Source: UBA12481 sp942493265 (GTDB lineage Bacteria; Bacteroidota; Bacteroidia; Bacteroidales; UBA12481). From it: a stretch of DNA of 64,000 nt. The position numbers were made by a program, and so were the translations under genes. Of the stretch, positions 26,466-34,730 are shown one piece after another; positions within the stretch are counted from its first letter, which is position 1, and every line of letters begins with the position of its first letter. The notes beneath the pieces are model-generated. The model worked only from the letters and a program-made list of their open reading frames with translations, had not been told where the DNA came from and ran no database searches. Location of the stretch: contig OW818688.1 of NCBI GenBank assembly GCA_942493265.1, positions 3,596,001 through 3,660,000 on the forward strand. Direction: 5' to 3'.

Positions 26466-27879
26466 TTAGATGATAATCCCATTGGTTAAAATATAGGTTC
26501 CCTTTTGAATATTCTATTTCGCCTCTTTGAAAATCAAATGGTTCTGATCTGAGGAATTTCACGGGCGGATCCATTTCGCCGGCAAATCCATCATTCACGA
26601 TCATCCTGTATGAATCGATTCCTGAAAGATAAAACTCTTTCAGTAGAATATTATCGGTGCGTTGTAAACCGAACGACATGTCAACAGGTACCCAGCCTTT
26701 ACCGGCAAACCAGATCTCGCACCAGTCATGGAGGTTTTCTTCCCCGGGATGAAGCATCCATCCACTTTGCCAGCGAGCCGGAATTCCCTTATAGCGGGCC
26801 ATCGACATCAGCAGGAATGTTTTCATCCCGCAATCGCCATGTCGCTGGTTTAAAACATAATCCGGTATGCAATCAAAAGTGGAATACTCTAAGGCTGACG
26901 CCCATGGGATATTCTGATCGATCCAATAATAGAATGATCGGATTATATCAACCGGATTTGTTTCCATTCGTGACAAACTATCTGCCAGCTGCCTTATCGG
27001 TTCAGTAAAAGCAATATGAGGCAATTCTTCCCGTGTGAAAATTGCGGCTGCGGGTGAAATCTTTTTGGCATTTCCCGAATCAGAATCCGAAACGTCGAAC
27101 CATTGGCCTGAAATTTCAAAGGATGCCTGATAAGAGAATTGGGTTGGAATTCCTGCAACGGCTGTTTTAACTGCAAACAAGGAAGAATGAATGCAATCCG
27201 GCGAGGAACGGATGGATTTGGGTGTATTCGCGGCAATCAGCGTTACATTTTTCTGCCGGGGATGGGATTCTTTCGGGAAGGGCATCCAGCAGGATATTTC
27301 TTCGCCTGCGGGCACGGCATCGGCGGCTATGGTGATTGTATATTCGATTGTTATGGTGCGTGATGCAACCGGTTTTGCGGGCAGAGCAGCATTGATAATT
27401 TCCGAAGTGTTTTCCATCCGGATGGAATCCAGCGGATCCACCAGGATTCCGGTTTGACCTTGCCTGACCTTTGCAGCAACAGAATCCAGCCTGAACAGGT
27501 TTGAAACAGCATATTTAAAATACTTTTTCGCTCCATCTATCCTGCGCATTTCCAGGTGTCCTGAATTTTCCCATTGGCTCATCAGACTATCCGAAAGGGT
27601 GGGGTAGTATTTTGAGAGTTGAGCTCTGACCTGTTCTTCCGATTTTGAAAAATCCAGCCGGGTCCGGTCTACCATAGCCTGCCGGATAGTTAACCAGTTT
27701 TTTTCTTCTTTACTGAGTACTGACGTTTTTAATGCCTGGCTGATAAATTGGGTCGTCCGGGTATAATCGCCGGTTTTATAAGCACTTTCAATCAATGCTT
27801 TATCTTTCTGAAAACCATTATCTACGGAACAATGGTACATCAGAACCAACAGGAACAGGATTGAAAGATATCTGAACAT
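26434..27879 (-). CDS. Transglutaminase-like lipoprotein
   Basis: The 481-residue protein has a lipobox signal (LFLLVLMYHC). The transglutaminase core is in the C-terminal half: Cys in NQRHGDCGMKTFLLMSMARY, then GIPARWQSGWML, His in NLHDWCEIWFAGKGW and Asp in VPVDMSFG. The N-terminal 180 residues are helical and of unknown function, followed by a beta domain (TITIEYTITIAADAVPAGEE). It is the first gene of the murein-peptide unit, so its activity could concern cell-wall peptides or their amides, but that is inferred only from its neighbours. Many such proteins act as proteases rather than cross-linkers. Confidence 0.82.
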   Translation of the reverse strand: MFRYLSILFLLVLMYHCSVDNGFQKDKALIESAYKTGDYTRTTQFISQALKTSVLSKEEKNWLTIRQAMVDRTRLDFSKSEEQVRAQLSKYYPTLSDSLMSQWENSGHLEMRRIDGAKKYFKYAVSNLFRLDSVAAKVRQGQTGILVDPLDSIRMENTSEIINAALPAKPVASRTITIEYTITIAADAVPAGEEISCWMPFPKESHPRQKNVTLIAANTPKSIRSSPDCIHSSLFAVKTAVAGIPTQFSYQASFEISGQWFDVSDSDSGNAKKISPAAAIFTREELPHIAFTEPIRQLADSLSRMETNPVDIIRSFYYWIDQNIPWASALEYSTFDCIPDYVLNQRHGDCGMKTFLLMSMARYKGIPARWQSGWMLHPGEENLHDWCEIWFAGKGWVPVDMSFGLQRTDNILLKEFYLSGIDSYRMIVNDGFAGEMDPPVKFLRSEPFDFQRGEIEYSKGNLYFNQWDYHLNVLSIKRTNQ

Positions 27880-27922
27880 AATCCAACGGGTCGATACCCC
27901 GAAGATATGAAAATGACTCAGA

Positions 27923-29461
27923 TTAATAACGCCGGCGCCGGGTGGTGGATTTTAATCCCAGAACTCCAAACAAACCTCTGGCAGCTTCACGCACTAATAT
28001 TTTTGTAACCTGGCTTTTCATAACCTGTTCAAACATGGAAGGGCCTTCCTTCTGTCTGCGGTTTGATGCTGCCGGTGCATTTTCCTGATATTGATCTTCC
28101 TGAGATTCTTCCTGCGTGGAAAGATTGATCCTGTGCTGCAGCATTTCATATGCACTGTCGCGATCAACCTGGCGATTATACTCCCGTGCAAGATCCGAAG
28201 CCTCAACGATGGAGTCAATTTCATCCGGGGAAAGGATATCCATCCTTGATCTTGGTGGACGCATCATGCAGTGTGCCAATTCAGTAGGAATGCCTTTTTC
28301 ATTAAGTGCCGTGATCAGGGCTTCACCGATCCCCAGCTGAGTAATCAGTTCATCGGTATCGTAAAATTCCGAAATCGGATAATTCTCTGATGCTGCCTTG
28401 ATGGATTTCCTGTCGTTTGCAGTAAAAGCACGCAAGGCATGCTGAACTTTTAATCCCAGCTGACTCAGAATATTTTCGGGAATATCATCAGGTACCTGAG
28501 TAACAAAGAATATCCCGACACCTTTTGACCTGATGAGCTTGATGGTCATATCCAGCTGCTCCAGCAGGGTTTTAGTCGCATTCCTGAAAACCAGATGAGC
28601 TTCATCAATGAAAATCACCAATTCAGGTTTCTGTGCATCCCCTTGTTCCGGAAATTTCTGAAAAATTTCAGCCAGTAAACAGAGCATGAAGGTACTGAAC
28701 AGGCCTGGTTTGGTTTGGATGTCATTTAACCGCAGGATATTGATGTACCCAAATCCTTCACGATTCTGACGAAGCAGATCATTTACCTCGAATGACGGTT
28801 CTCCAAAAAACAGTCCTGCACCCTGTTGCTCCAGTGCAATCAACTGACGGAGAATCGTTCCGGTTGAACTGGATTGAAAATACCCGTAAGTGGTGGTGAA
28901 TTCTGATTTTCCTTCCGTCTGAATATAATTCAAAACACTGGTAAGATCCTTAATATCAAGCAGAGGCAATCCTTTATCGTCACAGAATTTAAAGATCAGT
29001 GATAAGATACTTGCCTGGTTATCATTCAGATCCAGCAATTTACCCAGCAGCACCGGTCCGAATTCCGATACGGTAGCTTTCAGCATTACACCGGGACCAT
29101 CTGAAATCGTCATGAGTTCAACGGGAAAACCCCGGCCTTCCCATTCACATCCGATCTGTGCGCTGCGTTGGCTGATTATCGGTTTGAGAATCCCTGGTTG
29201 TGCCAATCCGCTTGCATCACCTTTTATGTCCATCAGCAAAACGGGCACTCCGGCCTGAGAAAGGCCTTCGGCCAACAGCTGAAGCGACTTGGTTTTACCG
29301 GTCCCCGTGGCACCGGCGATCAGCCCGTGACGGTTCATGGTTTTGAGTGGAATTCTTATGGGGCAATCTGCATAGGTAACTCCCTTGTGTACTGCGGCCC
29401 CGGCATCTATAAACTCCCCTGAAAAGGTATACGAACTGTTAAGCTTTTCTTTGAGTCCCAT
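27923..29461 (-). CDS. HerA/YjgR-type ATPase (DUF853)
   Basis: The 512-residue protein belongs to the HerA-FtsK class of P-loop ATPases, DUF853/YjgR branch. The N-terminus contains IPLKTMNRHGLIAGATGTGK, whose last seven residues begin the Walker A loop. Walker B is VIFIDEAHLVFRN near residue 290. FFVTQVPDDIPENILSQLG and the sensor-type MMRPPRSRMDI are shared with YjgR homologues. The C-terminal tail is glutamine- and glutamate-rich, then basic (LKSTTRRRRY). The cellular role of YjgR is not established. It is preceded by fusA on the same strand with a 66-bp spacer holding a perfect palindrome. Confidence 0.87.
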   Translation of the reverse strand: MGLKEKLNSSYTFSGEFIDAGAAVHKGVTYADCPIRIPLKTMNRHGLIAGATGTGKTKSLQLLAEGLSQAGVPVLLMDIKGDASGLAQPGILKPIISQRSAQIGCEWEGRGFPVELMTISDGPGVMLKATVSEFGPVLLGKLLDLNDNQASILSLIFKFCDDKGLPLLDIKDLTSVLNYIQTEGKSEFTTTYGYFQSSSTGTILRQLIALEQQGAGLFFGEPSFEVNDLLRQNREGFGYINILRLNDIQTKPGLFSTFMLCLLAEIFQKFPEQGDAQKPELVIFIDEAHLVFRNATKTLLEQLDMTIKLIRSKGVGIFFVTQVPDDIPENILSQLGLKVQHALRAFTANDRKSIKAASENYPISEFYDTDELITQLGIGEALITALNEKGIPTELAHCMMRPPRSRMDILSPDEIDSIVEASDLAREYNRQVDRDSAYEMLQHRINLSTQEESQEDQYQENAPAASNRRQKEGPSMFEQVMKSQVTKILVREAARGLFGVLGLKSTTRRRRY

Positions 29462-29478
29462 AGCAAATACGTTTATCG

Positions 29479-29511
29479 GTTATCGGCTGTCAGTTACCGA
29501 CAGCCGATAAC
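29479..29511. repeat. Perfect 13-bp inverted repeat between fusA and the HerA-like gene
   Basis: GTTATCGGCTGTC (29479-29491) is the exact reverse complement of GACAGCCGATAAC (29499-29511), around a 7-nt loop. A second, mutually exclusive stem exists: GTCAGTTA (29489-29496) with TAACTGAC (29508-29515). No T-tract follows on either strand, so it does not look like an ordinary intrinsic terminator. Confidence 0.6.
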
Positions 29512-29527
29512 TGACAACCGGATTCTA

Positions 29528-31597
29528 TTATTCCTTTTTATTCTTGCGGATCTTCTCGAGAAGTTCAATCTGCATAGACGGTGGAACCGGCATATACTGG
29601 AAAAATTCCATTGAATAGCTGGCGCGGCCGCTGGAGAGGTTTCTCAATGTATTTGAATAGCCGAACATCTCCTGCAGGGGAACAAATCCATTCACCTTCT
29701 GTGATCCTTTGCGATGACGCCTCATGGATTCAATCTTTCCGCGACGACGATTAAGGTTGCCCACAATTTCACCGATATAATCATCCGGGGTATTCACTTC
29801 AATGCTCATAACAGGCTCCAGAAGAACCGGATTGGCTTTCATGAAGCCATGCTTGAAACAGATGGAGGCACAAGTCTGGAAGGCCATATCACTGGAGTCA
29901 ACCGGGTGGAATCCTCCGTCGAGAAGGACCACTTTAACGTCAACAACAGGGAATCCGGCTAAAATGCCAAGCGCCAATGTTTTAAGAATACCTTTTTGAA
30001 CGGAAGGAATATATTCAACCGGGATTGCACCGCCTTTGATTTTGTCGACAAATTCGAATCCTTTGCCAGGATTCGGCTCAATACGCATAACAGTATGTGC
30101 GAACTGACCTTTACCCCCGGTTTGCTTGGAATGCTTATAGTTGCTTTCAACCTCCTCGTGGATGGTTTCACGGAAAGCTACAGCTGGTTCCCCAACTTCA
30201 ACTTCCACATTAAATTCAGTTTTCATCCGGTCGACGATAATCTCCAGATGGAGTTCTCCCATACCGGCAATAATGGTTTCATTGGTTTCTTCATCAACCC
30301 TTACGGTGAAGGAAGGATCTTCATTTGACAGCTTTTTAAGGGCTTCACCCATTTTTTGCTGTTCCTTCTGGGTAGGAGGAGATACTTTAAGTTCAATAAC
30401 TGCGGGAGGAATGGTGATATTTTCCAGACAGATCGGATGCAATGGATCGCAAAGGGTATCACCCGTTTTTGTGATCTTCATGCCGATGAGTGCAATGATA
30501 TCGCCCGGGCCTGCCTCGTAGATCTCTTCACGGTCCTTGGCATGGATTCGCATGATTCTTCCGATTCTCTCCGATTTTCCTTTGGTGGAATTGAGAATGG
30601 CCATTCCGCTCGAAAGTTTTCCTGAATAGATTCTTATGAAAGTCTGTTGCCCGACAAATGGATCAGTGATCAGTTTGAAAGCCAGCGCTGAGAATGGATC
30701 TTTTGCGGAAGGGCAGCGGGTATGCGCTTTTTCCGGATCATCTATATCGGTACCGATAATTACGCCTTTATCCAATGGGGAAGGGAGGTAATCGATAACG
30801 GCATCCAGTAGCAGCTGCACCCCTTTGTTTCTATAGGCAGCACCGCAGAATACCGGAGTAATCAGCAATTTGATCGTTGCTTCACGGGCAGCTTTTTTCA
30901 GTAATTCCGTACTTACATCCTGATCTTCCAGGAAAAGGTTCATGATCTCATCATTGTAATCAGCGAGTTTTTCTACCAGAAAAGCCCTTGCTTCATCACA
31001 CCGTTCGAGATACTCATCAGGAATTGCCATCTCGATTCTTTCATGATCGCTGAAAGCATATGCTCTGCGCTCAATGATGTCGATTATTCCCTGAAAATCT
31101 TCCTCAACACCGATCGGCATATGGAACGGAATAGCATTGGCATCCAGGTTTGCATTCATCTGGGTAACGACTTCCGAAAAATCTGCACCGGTACGGTCCA
31201 TCTTATTAACGAAGCCGATTCTGGGTACCTTATAGCGGTCGGCCTGGTTCCATACTGTTTCACTCTGGGGTTGTACACCCCCTACAGCACAGAAAACTGC
31301 GATCATTCCATCGATTACACGAAGTGAACGTTCCACTTCAACTGTAAAATCAACATGTCCGGGGGTATCTATCAGGTTAATCTGATGGTTTTTCCAAACG
31401 GTAGAAATGGCAGCTGAGGCAATGGTAATCCCTCTTTCCTGCTCTTGTTTCATAAAGTCCATAGTGGCCTGGCCATCATGCACTTCACCCATCTTACGGT
31501 TTATACCCGTATAGAAGAGAATTCGTTCACTAACTGTGGTTTTACCGGCATCGATGTGGGCAGCGATGCCGATATTTCTTAACTTGTTTAAAGGCAT
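29528..31597 (-). CDS. fusA: Elongation factor G paralogue
   Basis: The 689-residue GTPase has all EF-G landmarks. Domain I holds NIGIAAHIDAGKTTVSERIL (G1), QERGITIASAAIST (G2), LIDTPGHVDFTVEVERSLR (G3), FVNKMDRTGAD (G4). Domains II-V follow, with VRVDEETNETIIAGMGELHL and the C-terminal GRASYSMEFFQYMPVP. EF-G moves tRNA and mRNA through the ribosome and, with RRF, splits post-termination ribosomes. This copy is not next to rpsL, rpsG or tuf, and its P-loop region reads KTTVSERI rather than the common KTTTTERI. It may therefore be a second, EF-G2-type copy with a narrower role. Confidence 0.9.
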   Translation of the reverse strand: MPLNKLRNIGIAAHIDAGKTTVSERILFYTGINRKMGEVHDGQATMDFMKQEQERGITIASAAISTVWKNHQINLIDTPGHVDFTVEVERSLRVIDGMIAVFCAVGGVQPQSETVWNQADRYKVPRIGFVNKMDRTGADFSEVVTQMNANLDANAIPFHMPIGVEEDFQGIIDIIERRAYAFSDHERIEMAIPDEYLERCDEARAFLVEKLADYNDEIMNLFLEDQDVSTELLKKAAREATIKLLITPVFCGAAYRNKGVQLLLDAVIDYLPSPLDKGVIIGTDIDDPEKAHTRCPSAKDPFSALAFKLITDPFVGQQTFIRIYSGKLSSGMAILNSTKGKSERIGRIMRIHAKDREEIYEAGPGDIIALIGMKITKTGDTLCDPLHPICLENITIPPAVIELKVSPPTQKEQQKMGEALKKLSNEDPSFTVRVDEETNETIIAGMGELHLEIIVDRMKTEFNVEVEVGEPAVAFRETIHEEVESNYKHSKQTGGKGQFAHTVMRIEPNPGKGFEFVDKIKGGAIPVEYIPSVQKGILKTLALGILAGFPVVDVKVVLLDGGFHPVDSSDMAFQTCASICFKHGFMKANPVLLEPVMSIEVNTPDDYIGEIVGNLNRRRGKIESMRRHRKGSQKVNGFVPLQEMFGYSNTLRNLSSGRASYSMEFFQYMPVPPSMQIELLEKIRKNKKE

Positions 31598-31639
31598 TGT
31601 TGTTTTTTTTCTGGGGCAAAGGTACGAAAAACAACGAGT

Positions 31640-32689
31640 TTACGCCTTCTTAACCGTAAAAGAGAAGGTTGAACCCAGCCCCTGGGTACTTCTGACATTT
31701 ACTGTTTGTTCATGAGCCTCAACAATATGCTTCACTATCGCGAGTCCTAAACCGGTTCCGCCTTCAGCTCTGGAGCGGCTTCTGTCGACCCGGTAAAAAC
31801 GTTCAAACAACCGTGGAAGATGCTTTTCTTCAATCCCGATGCCGTTGTCGGAAATCTCCACCAGATAGTTTTCAACCATATCATATATGCTGATTTTGGT
31901 TCTGCCATTGTCGACCCCGTACTTAATAGAGTTAGTAACCAGATTGACAATCACCTGCCTGAATTTTTCGCGGTCAGCGTATACGAATGCACCCAGACTG
32001 GTATCAGCGCCGAAAATCAGGGAAATATTTTTTGCTTTAGCCATATCTTCCAAATGAAGATAAACCTCCCGGCATAGCGAATACAGGTCGAAATGGGATT
32101 CATCCAGTTGAACCTCACCACTTTCCAACTTTGAAATTACCTCCAGCTCCTCAATCATGTCAACCATCCGCTCGATGTTGGATTCAGTTTTCTCAAGAAA
32201 AGCCCGGCTTACCTCAGGATCATTCATTCCACTGGTGAGACAGGTGGAAACATATCCCTGAATATTAAATAAAGGGGTTCGGAGCTCATGGGTGACATTA
32301 CCAAGAAATTCTCTTCGATAAGTTTCCAGTTTCCTGAGCTGCTCAATTTCAGTCCGTTTGCTTTCAGCCCAATCCTGAACTTCTTTCTCGACGCTGGTTA
32401 AAACATCTCCGCTCATATCGAGCTGTTTATTACGCTTTTCTTCCTTGGTAAGCTTGAGGTTCTGAATCGTTTTATAGATCAGTTTAAATTTCTCAGTCAG
32501 ATAGTTACGCATCACAGATCTCAGAAAAACGAATACCAATAGGAAGTCGGTCACGGCAAACCAGACCAGAAATTTCCAATTGAACACTGCCAGTCCTGCA
32601 CCAGCTAAAATAACATATAATACCGTAGAAATCAGTAAGATAATAGCCGACATATACAATACCAGCCGAATGGGCGATGAAAATCTCAT
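31640..32689 (-). CDS. Two-component sensor histidine kinase (PhoR-like)
   Basis: The 349-residue kinase has two N-terminal membrane helices (YMSAIILLISTVLYVILAGA and FLVWFAVTDFLLVFVFL) with almost no loop between them, so it lacks a large periplasmic sensor. The dimerisation box is FLGNVTHELRTPLFNIQGYV, with the phospho-accepting His. The ATPase domain has NLVTNSIKYGVD (N box), ISDNGIGIEEKHLPRLFERF (G1/F) and GGTGLGLAIVKHIVEAHE (G2). No response regulator lies next to it; its partner is elsewhere. ilvA is 38 bp upstream on the same strand, so it could be read through from the ilvA transcript. Confidence 0.9.
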   Translation of the reverse strand: MRFSSPIRLVLYMSAIILLISTVLYVILAGAGLAVFNWKFLVWFAVTDFLLVFVFLRSVMRNYLTEKFKLIYKTIQNLKLTKEEKRNKQLDMSGDVLTSVEKEVQDWAESKRTEIEQLRKLETYRREFLGNVTHELRTPLFNIQGYVSTCLTSGMNDPEVSRAFLEKTESNIERMVDMIEELEVISKLESGEVQLDESHFDLYSLCREVYLHLEDMAKAKNISLIFGADTSLGAFVYADREKFRQVIVNLVTNSIKYGVDNGRTKISIYDMVENYLVEISDNGIGIEEKHLPRLFERFYRVDRSRSRAEGGTGLGLAIVKHIVEAHEQTVNVRSTQGLGSTFSFTVKKA

Positions 32690-32727
32690 AGCATTCAGAT
32701 TTATTAATCGGTGAAGTTAATATTAAA

Positions 32728-33972
32728 TCAGATGAGGAATTGCATCAATTCAAGCCTGTCGTTAACATACTCGGCAGGAAAGTTTTTTTCTTTCATCCTG
32801 GATACCAGCGGCTCAAAATCTGAACTTTTTTTCAATTCAATTCCGATAAGGGCAGGGCCATTTTCGCGGGATGTTTTTTTTGAATATTCGAAGTGCACGA
32901 TATCATCATCGGGTCCCAGAACATCCTGAACAAATTGCTTTAAGGCTCCCGGACGCTGCGGAAACCGTACAATAAAATAGTGCTTCAGATTGGCGTAAAG
33001 CAGGGCCCGCTCCTTAATCTCGGGGAAACGGGTAATGTCATTATTTCCGCCTGAAATAACTACTGCCGAGGTCATCCCCCAGAGTTTCGACTTCATCATG
33101 ATTGCCCCTGCAAGTGCGAGGGCGCCAGCCGGTTCAGCCACTATGGCGTTTTCGTTGTAGAGCCGGAGGATGGTTTCGCAAATCAATCCTTCCGGAACCA
33201 GGATAATATCATCCAGTAAATCCTTGCAGATGGAGTAGGTGAGATTGCCCACCTGTTTCACTGCCGCACCGTCAGTAAAGGAATCAATGGAATCCAGCAG
33301 CACCGGGGATCCGGCGGCAAAGGCCATTTTCATGGATGGAGCGCCTTCCGGCTCCACTCCGATTAACCGGGTGTTTGGTGAAAGGTTTTTAAACACTGTA
33401 GCTGAACCTGAGGCTAGTCCGCCACCGCCGATCGGCAGAAACAGGTAATCCACCGGGGTGGTTGCTTGTTCAAGAATTTCGAGCGCTACGCTAGCTTGTC
33501 CATTAATAACAGATTGATCATCAAATGGATGTATAAATGGCTGACCGGTTATTTGAGCATTTTCCCGGGCTGCCTGATAGGCTTCGTCATAGGTGTCGCC
33601 GATAAGAATGATTTCCGCCTGGCTATTCCCGTAAAACCGTACCTGTTTCAGCTTTTGGCTGGGCGTAGTAACCGGCATATATATCCGGCAGGCAATATCC
33701 AGTTTATTGCATGCATAAGCCACTCCCTGCGCATGGTTACCCGCACTGGCACAGATCACCCCTTGTGAACGGATTTCAGCCGGAAGACCTGCGATTTTCA
33801 CATACGCACCCCGGAGTTTATAAGAGCGTACCGCCTGGAGATCTTCACGTTTGGCAAAAAGATGGCCATCCAGCGTTCTTGAGAAATTTTCAAGATAATC
33901 CAGCGGAGTCCGGGATGCTATACCCCCGAGAACCTGCTGAGCTTCATAAATTGCCGACAAATCGAATTTCAT
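32728..33972 (-). CDS. ilvA: Threonine ammonia-lyase (threonine dehydratase)
   Basis: The 414-residue PLP enzyme converts threonine to 2-oxobutanoate, the first step toward isoleucine. The PLP lysine is in VRSYKLRGAYVK (K52), the substrate loop in CASAGNHAQGVAY, and the phosphate cradle in PIGGGGLASGSAT. The last 80 residues (HYFIVRFPQRPGALKQFVQD) form one ACT-like regulatory domain, as in the shorter allosteric IlvA type. The start is ATG 33972 (MKFDLSAIYEAQ); an upstream in-frame ATG at 33990 falls in the attenuator terminator's U-tract region. Expression is probably controlled by the isoleucine attenuator just upstream. No other ilv or leu gene is nearby. Confidence 0.93.
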   Translation of the reverse strand: MKFDLSAIYEAQQVLGGIASRTPLDYLENFSRTLDGHLFAKREDLQAVRSYKLRGAYVKIAGLPAEIRSQGVICASAGNHAQGVAYACNKLDIACRIYMPVTTPSQKLKQVRFYGNSQAEIILIGDTYDEAYQAARENAQITGQPFIHPFDDQSVINGQASVALEILEQATTPVDYLFLPIGGGGLASGSATVFKNLSPNTRLIGVEPEGAPSMKMAFAAGSPVLLDSIDSFTDGAAVKQVGNLTYSICKDLLDDIILVPEGLICETILRLYNENAIVAEPAGALALAGAIMMKSKLWGMTSAVVISGGNNDITRFPEIKERALLYANLKHYFIVRFPQRPGALKQFVQDVLGPDDDIVHFEYSKKTSRENGPALIGIELKKSSDFEPLVSRMKEKNFPAEYVNDRLELMQFLI

Positions 33973-33988
33973 AACTGTCCTCCATAAC

Positions 33989-34019
33989 AAAAAACCTCCC
34001 TGAGTATTCAGGAAGGTTT
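33989..34019 (-). terminator. Attenuator terminator in the ilvA leader
   Basis: On the minus strand AAACCTTCCTGA (34019-34008) pairs with TCAGGGAGGTTT (34003-33992) around a 4-nt loop, 12 base pairs with one G-U, followed by a run of six Us (33994-33989). The G-U pair would be a C-A mismatch on the plus strand, so the structure fits minus-strand RNA. It ends 17 bp before the ilvA start. TCAGGAAGG at 34049-34041, directly after the leader-peptide stop, can instead pair with CCTTCCTGA of the terminator's 5' arm, giving an antiterminator. Confidence 0.85.
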
Positions 34020-34049
34020 AGAATTTTATACTGTCCATACCCTTCCTGA

Positions 34050-34103
34050 TCAGCTTGTAATCACGCTGATAATGCAAATGGAAATATGGAATTGTATACA
34101 CAT
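34050..34103 (-). CDS. Isoleucine-rich leader peptide of ilvA
   Basis: This 17-residue peptide reads MCIQFHISICIISVITS. Six of its residues are isoleucine (codons ATA, ATT, ATT, ATT, ATC, ATT), with one valine and one threonine. Its TGA stop is followed at once by the segment that can pair with the terminator's 5' arm, so a ribosome reaching the stop would cover that segment and let the terminator form, while a ribosome stalled at isoleucine codons would leave the antiterminator free. This is the arrangement of ribosome-dependent attenuation. The start lies only about nine bases from the promoter's -7 box, so the transcript would have a very short 5' end. Confidence 0.8.
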   Translation of the reverse strand: MCIQFHISICIISVITS

Positions 34104-34112
34104 TGGCTGGGA

Positions 34113-34144
34113 CAAAACTAATATAATTTGTGGAATGGTGCCAA
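34113..34144 (-). promoter_or_regulatory. Promoter of the ilvA leader
   Basis: On the minus strand TTG (34144-34142) is followed after 21 bp by TAGTTTTG (34120-34113), an exact match to the Bacteroidota TTG-N19-21-TAnnTTTG promoter. Transcription would start about 7 bp before the leader-peptide ATG. Confidence 0.7.
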
Positions 34145-34730
34145 TATTACTTTTCGATGCAGAAAGTTTTGACCATTGATTCATAATGAGTTGCGGAAAT
34201 AGGGTACAGGAGGGGTACGAAAGTTGAGAAAAAACTTCTTAACAAACCTTGTCCAAAAGATCAGACGGTCACCGGATATCCCTTATGAATGGTATTCCTG
34301 AACAGGATTACCGACCGGTTTGATCCAGTCAAATCACTCCGGAATCCGATACTCCAATCCCGGTAAAAACATTTTAAACCCAGTGTCTCATTTTGAGGGG
34401 TAGGGGAAAGTTTTGCGGCGGGGACAGCCAAATATACCTCCGAGAATTTGATGCTCTACAACCACACTTCAAGGCTTTGTGGTTTCCGGGGAGCAAATCG
34501 ATCCTGAGCGTTGGGTGCTACGGATATTTTGTATCTTTCGGAAGAACCAAGTCATCTTTCATGAAGACCTACATCAATGAGTTAATCATACAACTTCATC
34601 AGTTTAGGCAAAATTAAGGTAATTTAAGCGAGAGCCCTGACCGTTTCTGGATGAAACCTGGGAACATAACATTAAAAGTTGAAATTCAGTCCCTGAGCCT
34701 GACTTCCTCGTGTCGTACTTCCCTTTTGTC
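34145..34730. other. 586-bp stretch without a recognisable gene
   Basis: I find no supportable gene here. An open frame at 34393-34617 (74 residues) has no motif and no clear start signal. Two GGGTAC copies close together (34202-34207 and 34213-34218) are the only local repeat noticed. Given the CRISPR array and mobile-element scraps on its right, this may be decayed accessory DNA, but that is inference. Confidence 0.4.

Noticed and set aside
34393..34617. 74-residue open frame near the array
   Set aside because: No recognised domain, no clear start site; probably a chance frame in non-coding or decayed DNA.
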